Shown: positions 45,325 to 54,682 of the stretch, piece by piece
Layout of the letters: every line of letters starts with the position of its first letter
How positions within the stretch are numbered: the stretch's first letter is position 1
Assembly: GCA_009767595.1 (NCBI GenBank)
Contig: VSDK01010117.1
Span: 657,078-721,077 of the forward strand
Reading direction: 5' to 3'
From: Symbiodinium kawagutii
Lineage: Eukaryota; Sar; Dinophyceae; Suessiales; Symbiodiniaceae
Length of the DNA stretch: 64,000 nucleotides
Made by a program: the position numbers and the translations under genes
Notes under the pieces: generated by a model
Told to the model about the DNA's origin: nothing
Databases searched by the model: none
Seen by the model: the letters and a program-made list of their open reading frames with translations, nothing else

Positions 45325-45592
45325 TGTTGTGGTGGCTCTTGGTGTTGTGGTTGTGGTTGTGTGGTAGTGATTGAAGTTGCTGTGGGTATTGTGGTTGTTG
45401 TTGCCATTGCTGTTGCTGTTGCTGTTGCTGTTGCTATTGCTATTGCTATTGCTCTTCCTGTTGCTGATGTTGTTGTTGTTGTTGTTGTTGTTGTGGTGGT
45501 GATGGTGGTGGTGGTGGTGGTGGTTGTGGTTGTTGTTGCTGTGGTTGTGGTTGTGGTTGTGGTTGTGGTTGTGGTTGTGGTTGTGGTTGTGG

Positions 45593-45629
<37 letters not shown>

Positions 45630-45757
45630 GGTTGTTGTGGTTGTTGTTGTAGTTATGGTTGTGGTTGTGGTTGTGGTTGTTATTGTTGTTGTTGTTGTTG
45701 TTGTCGTTGTTATGGTTGTGGTTGTGGTTGTGGTTGTGGTTGTGGTTGTGGTTGTGG

Positions 45758-45794
<37 letters not shown>

Positions 45795-45882
45795 GGTTGT
45801 TGTTGTTGTTGTTGTTGCTGTTGCTGTTGCTGTTTCTGTTGCTGTTGTTGTTGGTGGTGGTGGCGGTGGTGGTGGTGTTCTG
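45325..45882. repeat. Compound (TTG)n/(TTGTGG)n tract, about 550 bp
   Basis: Blocks of TTG/GTT triplets alternate with GTTGTG hexamers and a few GTTGCT units. The plus strand is almost free of A and C. It generates very long poly-Val, poly-Leu, poly-Asn, poly-Thr and poly-Gln frames (up to 336 codons) that are artefacts. Confidence 0.95.
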
Positions 45883-45974
45883 CAACCCTCAACCTTGCCC
45901 CTCACTATTTTTACTTTGTGGCCCAACCCTTCCGAGTTTGCATTCTCCGAAACAGAGTTCATCCATGCAGGTTG

Positions 45975-46175
45975 TTGTATCGCATCCGCCCCCTCGAAAT
46001 TGCCACCATGCTACCCCAATTCAAGACGCAGTCGTAGTCCAACAGGCGACTCTCAAACCATTCTGCTGCCAAACGCCAATCAACTTGAAGATCGCGGACG
46101 AAGAACCAGCCAACTGTCTCTCGGTTCAAGTGCAGCATATAACCAGTCTCCTGTCTCTGGCTTGTCACAGAGCTC
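45975..46175 (-). CDS. Candidate exon, unknown protein
   Basis: The minus frame reads ETVGWFFVRDLQVDWRLAAE, then WFESRLLDYDCVLNWGSMVA and ISRGRMRYNNLHG. Trp/Asp-rich and strongly protein-like. The plus frame (serine-rich, ending SGLSQSS) is also open. Splice sites are not resolved. No family recognised. Confidence 0.35.
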
Positions 46176-46962
46176 ATGAACAAGCAACTAAACGCAGTGC
46201 TGGTGATGTGCTCAACAGCCACCATTGACAACCTTCAACACAGTGTTTGATGCTCAATGATCATTAAACAACAATCAAAAACTATCATTCAACAACAATC
46301 AAAAACAAGACCTGAAACAAGCATTAACCCATGAGGCGCCAATAGAACCAGCTGTTTTCGCTTCAAAGACAGGGCTTTCCACCAGTGAGGCACCTGCCAT
46401 CTCCCCATCCCCTGTGGTCCCCTGGTGCTCCTTGAGCTCCAGCATCGCAGCATCCACGAAAGGATAACCTGTGGAGCCATCCGCCCATCTCCTGCCGCCC
46501 CAAGTCCCCACGGAACCAGGGAATGAGACCTGCTTAGGACCAGGATCTAGGGGAAACCGTCCGTTAGCGTTGTGGTTAGATCTAGGGGAAGCTCAACCAG
46601 TCATCTCGTGTTAGCAACTGATTGCTAACCATGGTTGTGGGGGCTAATATGAGCCATGAATTGGTGCATCAAATGCCAGTATCTCTACATTTGTGTCCTT
46701 GATGATCTGACCATCAATTCATCTGTGCATAAATGGGCACCGCTATGAACTATGAGCCATTCGCGCTGAGACACTGCTCTTCATGAGCGGGATGAGATGT
46801 CATAAACCTGCCATTGGTATGCACTGCATTGCGTCTTATCACGTCACATGGCAACGCATCACAACACGGATGCACAGTACTCAGAGCGATATAAGTGCAC
46901 CAACAGGCCAAAAAATGTCTCTTCATCAGCCGAAACCATGTCAAAAAAAACAAGGTGAGGGG

Positions 46963-47150
46963 TCAAAAAAAGCTGGGCCCCGGGGTAGGAGGATTCCAGT
47001 TTGATGCGGTTGAGCCGTTCAGGTAGCTCCTGAATTTGGTGAAGTCCTTCTCCCAGGTCCAAAGCCTGGGATCCGAGCCACCAAAGAGGTTGTTGTAGTG
47101 TTTGCAGCACCACCTTGATAGCATGCCGGCTGCGTTGTTCATGGCCAAAC
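46963..47150 (-). CDS. Candidate exon, unknown protein
   Basis: Two minus frames compete: AMNNAAGMLSRWCCKHYNNL... and HAIKVVLQTLQQPLWWLGSQ followed by ALDLGEGLHQIQELPERLNR. The second is amphipathic-helical. The islet is GC-rich relative to its flanks. Boundaries unknown. Confidence 0.28.
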
Positions 47151-47329
47151 AAGACGAGAAGAGGCTAATGCAGCTGTGGTATAGTACTGCTGCTGTGCCA
47201 GTGATTGTGAATCAGAATGCTGGTGAATGGTGATGTCTAAAATTCACCCGAGATGTTGTTGGCCAATGATTGCAAACAATGAGTGCAAACAATGGTAAAT
47301 AATTGCTGAGAACTAATAGGGGATGATTA

Positions 47330-47580
47330 GTGAGCCTGCCTTTTTGGCCGGTCAGGTTTGGTTCCCACTGCGTGATAAATTGGGATTCAATCCCATAGAC
47401 AACACAGGTAGCAAGGGCCCATTGCTCACACATGGGTATCGATCCTTCAGATCCACCACAAATGGTCGCTTTGAAAAGGAAACGCATGAATTGGGAGTGT
47501 CTCCAACACCGGCGCTCAAGGAACAGGTTGAGGCTGCATATGCCCACGTAGGGCTGAGACTGTATTGGTTCGAAGGTATA
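47330..47580. other. Open region of uncertain strand
   Basis: A plus frame ends ...SPTPALKEQVEAAYAHVGLR, LYWFEGI. A minus frame reads WAYAASTCSLSAGVGDTPNS. I cannot choose between them from sequence alone. Confidence 0.2.
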
Positions 47581-47795
47581 TAATTATGGAAAGTATGATA
47601 ACCCCCCTGTGGTTCAGACATGGCCAACAAGTTGACAACTCTTTTATGGCTGATCAAATCTTCATTGTTTAGCATCAACCAACATCTTCGAAGCGCGCAG
47701 TTATTCAGTGGAGATACCACCGTGATGATCTGGAGAGAACTCCGCTCTGATGGGTTCCTTGAAGAACTACTTGGCTGATGAAACTAGTGATATCT

Positions 47796-47897
47796 GGTGG
47801 TTTCTCAAAATAGGGGACCCCCAAAATCATCCCTAAATAGCTTGTTTTGGACTATCAAGAGGTGAATTTTGGGGGTTCCCTATCTTGAGAAACACCC
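47796..47897. mobile_element. TIR element family A, copy A13
   Basis: GGTGGTTTCTCAAAATAGGG at the left and CCCTATCTTGAGAAACACCC at the right, followed by ATAT. A clean pair of about 20-bp inverted repeats. Confidence 0.82.
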
Positions 47898-48447
47898 ATA
47901 TGTATATGTACTATCAGAAATGCTTGCTCAGCGTATTGAATCTCCTTGCCCCAGCATTTCGCTGACTCTACCGGGAATGATCATTGATCATCATGATAGG
48001 GAGCGGATACTCATGAGGAATCTCTACTGATCAACTCTGTTCACCTGGTCACTGGTTGGATGCTGGACCAACCGGAACAATCAAAGAAGGCCCGTAATCG
48101 CCAACTGGCGCTGCCAAACAGGGCATCAACCATCCAATGGCTATAAATGGTGGAACCTCTACAGTGAGAGGCCTGTTTTGCATGGTTACGGGTCACCTGT
48201 TTTTGCCAGGGAAAGTGACCCTCTTCAGTTTGGGCTGGGCTTATCCAGCAACAAATCCAACCAGGAACCTCCCCCAACAGACCGTGGTATCGACAGGGTA
48301 GACATGGGTAGACAACAAACCCGTGGAGCATTGTAGCTTTCACCGGTGATCGATCCGGATTCGCTGACTTCGTGTCTCTTGGGGGATGCGGAACCAACAG
48401 GATAGGTTTACCGCTTGAGATCAGGATAAACAGTTGCAGTCAGTATA

Positions 48448-48553
48448 TGGCTGTGGGTCAAGGGCCCCTGGTGGCTGTTCACATCCTATGACCAGTCACT
48501 AGTCTAACTGTTGGGATCTTCACCTCTTCATTGGTTCATATTGACCCATACTC
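48448..48553. mobile_element. TIR element family B, diverged copy B8
   Basis: TGGCTGTGGGTCAAGGG at the left and CATATTGACCCATACTCA at the right. The interior is unlike other B copies. Flanked by TATA and ACT. Confidence 0.55.
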
Positions 48554-48649
48554 AACTGATCACGGAAAGCCCAATGTGGTGGTCGTGGGCATCGTCCAAA
48601 TGATGGGCATCTGATGCGATTCATCAACCCTTTGCCATTCGTCACCAGG

Positions 48650-48925
48650 TCACGCTAGGCATAAGCCATGGCTGACATCAACACCAGCTACAGCCATAAC
48701 CAGCACATCAGCCCTACTAGCACCAGCAGCACCAGCAGCACCAGCAGCACCAGCAGCATTTGATCCATCCGCCTTTGGCCCTGCCATGGCAACGGCAGTT
48801 CCCCTGGGCCGAACGTTGCGCCCCAGCGACTTCGTGGGTACTTTGTGGCCGCCCACAACTGATCCGCAACTCATTGGGCCATAGAGGTGGTACATGCGAT
48901 CACCCCATGCGAAGTGCACCTGGGA
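48650..48925 (-). CDS. Candidate exon with Ala-Gly repeat
   Basis: Minus frame: VHFAWGDRMYHLYGPMSCGS, then VVGGHKVPTKSLGRNVRPRG and TAVAMAGPKADGSNAAGAAG. It ends in a GCTGCTGGT triplet run encoding Ala-Gly. The other minus frames are interrupted. A plus frame (FDPSAFGPAMATAVPLGRTL) is also open. Family unknown. Confidence 0.35.
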   Translation of the reverse strand, partial: SQVHFAWGDRMYHLYGPMSCGSVVGGHKVPTKSLGRNVRPRGTAVAMAGPKADGSNAAGAAGAAGAAGASRADVLVMAVAGVDVSHGLCLA

Positions 48926-48999
48926 GGTGCGGGATGAGTTCAGCGGGAGATCTGTTTTAATGTTTCAGGTCTGTTTCAAAAAAAGATCTGTTTCAGATT

Positions 49000-49990
49000 G
49001 GAGATTTGGTTTCTTGAGTTCTGATTCTGTTTCTTGTGGTTGAACTCTGGTTGCGAGGGTTGTTGGCAGGACAGGGCTTGTCTGCATGATTGCATGCATG
49101 CGTGCATGTGCATGTATTGATGTAAATGTATACAAAACACATACTGTACACAATCATATTTATATACGTAGATGCATGTGAGATATGTACATGCAACAAA
49201 CGCATCTTCTCTTTCTCAAAGCTATGCTTGAGAATTGTTTTCACTGATTCCTTTTCATATAGGTATGCCTCAATTCAATACACCATGGTTTGCATCACAA
49301 AAACTGTGTCAATAAGAATCACAACACTTTGCTAGCAGCTTGTTTGATCATCTTGGAGACGCGCACCGCTAGATGCGCTCTTGACCCATGCCATGTAGAT
49401 GTCCATGGTCACAGTGAAGTGGAGTTAAGGCTTGATCATGATCAGTGCTATCTGATCATGGTCGATGGTGGTTGATGCCAGTTGATTCGACTGATCATAG
49501 TTGCGATAGTATATGATGAATGATTGATGCTTGATGATCGCTGCTAGGGGCTAGTTGTGGTGTTCGGGATGATCAGCTGAAAAAAAGCAAATAGCAGGAA
49601 AAACTCACCAAACATAGCACTGCGAAAACGGTGGCATTAAAAGGTTGTTACTACTGTATCTGCAGCGAATGCAACTTGGGTATTTGAGTTTGACGTGTAA
49701 CAATAACAGCGGCTACAAGCATGCCGTTAACATCTGTTAACATCAGTTTCATCCAGTTTCTAGATACATATATCAAGCACAGCACCACGTGGGACAATGA
49801 TGCAGCTGGGAAACCATGAAACGATAGAAGTCTCGCCAGAGAAGCGAATTGATCAGTCCTCTGGCCCCTTTGCACCGATGGCTTTTTTCGAAGCGCAGGA
49901 TCTCCCAGTAGAGCAAGCGTGGGGACAGGCAGCCGAAGGCCAAATAGGGGGACAACCTGGCTGCCGAAACAAGCTGTGCAATGTTGGTTT
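49000..49990. other. Non-coding stretch, no supported gene
   Basis: Intron-like sequence with short open frames only. Confidence 0.3.
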
Positions 49991-49997
49991 TTGACCT

Positions 49998-50099
49998 ACC
50001 ATTTGGTAAACTAATCTAGCAATGGAAAATCCCGCATTTTTGAGGGGTACCCTGAGGAACCAGCTACAAATGGTTGCCAGGTTAGGGACTACCAGAGGG
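49998..50099. mobile_element. TIR element family D, copy D6
   Basis: ACCATTTGGTAAACTAATCT at the left and CAGGTTAGGGACTACCAGAG at the right. The interior has GGAAAATCCCGCATTTTTGAGG and AACCAGCTACAAATGG, shared with D3 and D4. Confidence 0.72.
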
Positions 50100-50439
50100 A
50101 TCCCTTTGCGGCTATTTTTTGCACATTGTTTTTCACCAGGAACGGACACACATCCCAAGTTGCACCAGCTGAAGCACTTTGGCTCAGATGACATCTCAGT
50201 GACACGTAGCCAACCCTGCTACGGGAGGAACTGTGAAGTCAAGGCTCCACGCCGTACAGGGCTTGTAAAATCTTCACAATTCAGCTCACTTCAATCAAAT
50301 TTTGGGGTTTTCAGGCAAACCTGGAGAAGAGCAAATCACCAAAAAAGTGTACTACCACAGTCCCCTGCTCTCCCGTACAGGGCACAGTGAAGCGACATGT
50401 CTGCCACTGAGTTGCGTGCATCTTTGCTGATGTCAAGGA

Positions 50440-53360
50440 AGCATCTTCACATGTGGTTTTGCTCATCACAGCGAGCGGTTCGGCATTGCATGCAGATCTG
50501 TGCCGAGCCGCATGAGGAATATGACAGCAGCACGGACCCGAGACGTAGATCGAGCAATGCTCTCTGCAAATTGTGCAGCATTTCATCTCTGATAGCGGCT
50601 GTTCAAGCGACATCACCTATGCCTATGCGTCTTTGTCCGTGCTCTTTGTCTTTCCAGCCAATGCAGCACGGATGCTTGCAGAAGCAACTGGTCTCATATT
50701 TTAATTGATTTGTTTTACTCTGCTGTACCCTTGAGGCTGCAAGGGGTGACAAGTTTATTGGCAAAGTTGAATGACAGGATAGGGCTGAAGAAGAAAACAG
50801 TGGGGGGGCTGAAGAAGGAAACAGTGAACCCAGCGGCCGCAGAGAAAGTGCTGCCTGTGAGTCTACATATATGTCCATGTTCTGCTGTCAGCGACCCGTT
50901 GCTCATTCTAGTTGATTTGTTCTACTTTGTCGCGCCAAGAACAATGGAACTTTTGATAGGAATCATTGAAACATCCACACAGATTTTTTGCATTGGGCAA
51001 AGGAGCTGTCCTTACACATGTGAAGGCGCATGTAGGATGCAGGCTAAACAAGGTGGTTGAGGTTGGCCTGTGAATCAAGCCATCGTTGCAACAGATTTGT
51101 AGACTCTGCTGCTGCCATGTGCATGCTTGAGGCTGAATGAGACTCATGCATCATGAAGTCCAACGCGGTGTAAAGGCACGACACGTCCGGCAAAACTTGC
51201 AAAGTCGGCTCTGGCTGCGCAAGTTCCATCTTTGAGGATTGGAAATAGAACAAACAACAAGGTTCTTTACGCATGTTGTGGGCTCTCTGACTAGTGCATC
51301 TCATTTTGACCTGCTCGAATCTCAATAGGATGATTCCAAAAGAAAAGCAGAATGTTGTCGGACGCAAAAATCAAACACCCTTGTCCTCAAGAAAGCTGGA
51401 ACATTCGCTAGTGCATTCCCCAGTCGCATGTTTGAGGCCATGCACAGTCCTCTTCAAGATATCTCAACAAGTCAATCCACAAAAAGTGCCTTGGAAGAAA
51501 GACCTATGAGTCTATGTCCGTTCTCTTTCTTTCCAGCCAATGCAGCACGGATGTTTGCAGAAGCAATTGGTCGCCTAGTCTATGTAGTTGAAGTTGATTT
51601 GTTCTACTTTGTCGCGCCAAGAACAATGGAACTTTTGATAGGAATCATTGAAGCATCCACACAGAGATTTTGCATTGGGCAAAGGAGCCGTCTGGACACA
51701 GGTGAAGCCATACGTTGCGTTGGCGTCAGGCCAAGTAGCTGAATGCGGGATCGAGATGGATAAAACATCGGCTTGTCACAAAATGGCACAAACTTGAGGC
51801 TGCAAGGGGTGACAAGTTTATTGGCAAAGTTGAATGACAGGACAGGGCTGAAGAAGAAAACAGTGGGGGGGGCTGAAGAAGGAAACAGTGAACCCAGCGG
51901 CCGCAGAGAAAGTGCTGCCTGTGAGTCTATATATATGTGTCCATGTTCTGCTGTCAGCGACCCGTTGCTCATTCTAGTTGATGTGTTCTACTCTGTTGCG
52001 CCAAGAACAATAATTGGAATTTTTGACAGGAATCATTACAGCATCCACAGAGATTTTGCGTTGGGCAAAGGATCGGAAATAGAACAAACAACAAGGCTCT
52101 CTACGGAGGTCGTGGGCTCTCTGACTAGTGCATCTCACTTTGGCACGCTCGAATCTTAATACAATGCGTTCAAAATGAAATGCAAAGTGTTGTTGCAAAC
52201 GAACATCAAGCAATCTTGTCCTCAAGAAACTTTTGAGGTTGGCTGTGCGACCTGTGTGTGTTCCCCAGCCAGAGGTTTGAGGCCATCAAAAACCTTTTCC
52301 AAAACGTCTACAACCCAAAGAACATCATGAAAGAATGGCCACAGTAAAGCAACAATTGACTGGAAATCATTGAAACACAAAAATTTGCTGATTTTGCCAT
52401 TGGCAAGCCCTCTTTACTCAGGTGCAATCGCGTGCATTGGCGACCAAACAAGGTGATTGAGGTCGGCACCTCAATCAAGTATCTGGTGCTTGAAACAGAT
52501 TGGGCTCTCTGACTGCAGGTGGCATCTGCATGCTTGAGGCTGAATGAGACTCCTACATCACAAAGTGTCAAACGTGGTGTGCACGCACAACACGTTTTGC
52601 AAAACTTGATAGTTGGCTCTGGCTGTTCGATTGGCGTCTTTGGGGTTGGGAAATAGACCAAACAACAGCGGAAGCATCACAACGACAATTCTGGCATTGC
52701 ATGTGTAAACTTACGAGACCTGTGCCAAGCCTCATGAGGCATGTGAAATCACCAAATTTGGATTTGGGACATAGCTCAAGCGATGCTCTCTGAATATTGT
52801 GTAGCCGCCTTTCTTGTAGCGGCTGTTCATGATATCACCTAAGCCTCTGTGTCCGTGCTCTCTTTCTTTCCAACCAATGCAGCACGGATGTCTGCAGAAG
52901 CAACTGGTCTCATATTTTAATTGATTTGTTTTACTCTGCTGTACCCTGGCTGATAGGCAGACATTAGTAGGCACGTAATAGTTGCTACACCACGCTTTGT
53001 ATTGCAACAACGACCGTGCGGTGCCAAGAACAATGGAACTGTTGACAGAAACCATTCAAGCATCCACACAGAAATGTTGCTTTGGGCACAGTTTTTACGC
53101 TGGTGCAACCATATTTTGCATTTGGGTCACGCTAAGTAGCTGAATGCCAGGTCAAGATGGATAGATTTTGCATTGGGCAAAGGCGCCGTCTTTGCACTGG
53201 TGAAGCCATACTTTGAGTTGGGGGTCACACCAGGTAGCTGAATCCAGGATCAAGATGGATAAAACGTCATCACAAGCCATGGCACAAACTTGAGGCTGGA
53301 CGGGATGACAAATTTGTTGGCAAAGTTGAATGACAGGTGGTTCATCGAACCTAATCATTG
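50440..53360. repeat. Mosaic of degenerate direct repeats
   Basis: Blocks recur in the same orientation. GAGGCTGCAAGGGGTGACAA starts at about 50731 and 51797, with a GAGGCTGGACGGGATGACAA variant at 53291. CCAATGCAGCACGGATG occurs at about 50658, 51538 and 52875. GAACAATGGAAC occurs at about 50938, 51621 and 53028. CATGCTTGAGGCTGAATGAG occurs at about 51122 and 52531. The copies differ by many indels and substitutions. Frames are broken throughout, so this looks like a decayed tandem family (satellite or pseudogene cluster). Confidence 0.8.
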
Positions 53361-53362
53361 CT

Positions 53363-53545
53363 AGTAGTGATTTAAAAGGGTCGGTTGAATCTTATTGACA
53401 TATGATAACACGGGCTGAACGGCCGTGGCAAACTTGAGTGCGTACAGGCCTCGGAGTAGTGATTTAAACAGGTCGGTTGAATCTTATTGACATATGATCA
53501 CTAGGGCTGAACGGCCGTGGCAAACTTGAGTGCGCACACGCATCG
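53363..53545. repeat. 92-bp tandem duplication
   Basis: AGTAGTGATTTAAA...GGTCGGTTGAATC...GGCCGTGGCAAACTTGAG occurs at 53363-53454 and again at 53455-53545 with a few differences, directly adjacent. Confidence 0.9.
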
Positions 53546-53786
53546 ACTTTGGGACCTTCGGGAACCAGGGTGGGACCCTTGTCGACAGGTCGCCTCTCTG
53601 GTAACGCTGGAGAATCCACACCTGTGTAGATTAGTTGCGCGTAATGGTGATTTTAAACGGTCACTTCGACACCAAACAACGCTCTCTGCAGATCTGAAAA
53701 AGGCCCTACGGCACGTCACGTTGGCATCCGATACCACCGAAAGAGGTGCAGCAAGTCAACAGCGGCTCCCGCCATTTCTCGCCTGA
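53517..53786 (+). CDS. Uncertain ORF
   Basis: An 89-codon plus frame, reading DLREPGWDPCRQVASLVTLE, then NPHLCRLVARNGDFKRSLRH up to ...RLPPFLA and a stop. It begins inside the second 92-bp repeat copy. No domain recognised. The minus strand is also open. Confidence 0.25.
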   Translation: MANLSAHTHRLWDLREPGWDPCRQVASLVTLENPHLCRLVARNGDFKRSLRHQTTLSADLKKALRHVTLASDTTERGAASQQRLPPFLA

Positions 53787-54288
53787 AGGTGGCCCAAGGA
53801 CGGAAGGAGCCGCTGAATAACCGATTTTGCTTTCGGAGTAAAAGGACATGGCTGACGTGGCAAGGAGTCCTATAGTTTACACAGGTGCAAACGCATTAGT
53901 AGCATATCATCCGCCAAACACGGTGCTTTGGCCATGGCAAAATAGTTGGCTTCGGCGGCAGGGAGATCAAGCATTGTTTTCTCCCTAAAAGATCGTTGGT
54001 TTGTCTTGTTATATAAATGTGAAGTTTGAGACCCAACTTGGCTGCAAGCTGTTGTGGAAGCGACCGCCCTGGTAGGATCCCAATGAAGCATCAAGAAGGC
54101 CTCCGGCTCCATGGGTAGCCTAGGAAGGACACCTTCTCAGAGTGATCCTTGGGTCCTTTGGTCAGGGAACACAATGGGTTTGCTGCACAAGTTTATGTCC
54201 GCGTCTGATGTTCCATCCCTAGTACTTTTAAATGATTTCTTTCGGAATGTTATACATGTCAATGCTGATTCCTTTCTCTGCGGTTCTG

Positions 54289-54290
54289 AA

Positions 54291-54317
<27 letters not shown>
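54289..54317. repeat. (AT)n microsatellite, left flank of retrotransposon
   Basis: An AT run directly adjoining the 5' LTR. The same array resumes at 62277, so the element split one microsatellite. Confidence 0.9.
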
Positions 54318-54321
<4 letters not shown>

Positions 54322-54621
54322 AATCCAGCAGGTTCCACTCCGGTCTTCCTTGGATGTGCCACGATCGTCACGAGGACTTCGCAACGACCGCACTTGGGCA
54401 TTGGCTCAAGTCCACGAGGTGGTGGAAAACCGCTGCTGGCCGCAGCGGTGTGCTACAGGGTAGCCGTGAGCTGTACCACCAAGGTTGGCTTTGGGGAGCT
54501 GGCTTAAGGGGGGGTGGTTCCTGGTGACTTTTGGGGTGTGGCCACCCGAAGTGTTTCTGGTTCGAGCCTTAAGGGGTTCGAGGTCCCTACCTTTGTGTAC
54601 TACCCAGACCCGGGAGGCACA
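54318..54621 (+). repeat. 5' LTR
   Basis: 304 bp, starting TGTGAATCCAGCAGG and ending CCCGGGAGGCACA, with 4-bp terminal inverted repeats TGTG/CACA. Identical by eye to the 3' LTR. Contains GCATTGGCTCAAG (54398-54410), which resembles the 3' half of the dinoflagellate spliced leader. Confidence 0.95.
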
Positions 54622-54622
54622 T

Positions 54623-54635
54623 TGGTAGCGGAGCC
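54623..54635 (+). promoter_or_regulatory. Primer-binding site (initiator tRNA-Met type)
   Basis: TGGTAGCGGAGCC starts two bases after the 5' LTR. TGGTAGC is the complement of the GCUACCA 3' end of eukaryotic initiator tRNA-Met. The remaining bases would have to match the dinoflagellate tRNA. Confidence 0.75.
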
Positions 54636-54682
54636 TCACAGCTCACGGGGACCGTGTAAAGCTGGTGGGGCCGAACTCAGCC

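Noticed and set aside
45169..46179. 336-codon plus frame and 267- and 213-codon minus frames
   Set aside because: They are translations of the (TTG)/(TTGTGG) tract (poly-Val, poly-Asn, poly-Thr) with only short non-repetitive ends.
54111..54527. 138-codon frame crossing the left flank and the 5' LTR
   Set aside because: It runs through an (AT)n array into the LTR, and the LTR part repeats exactly at the 3' end.
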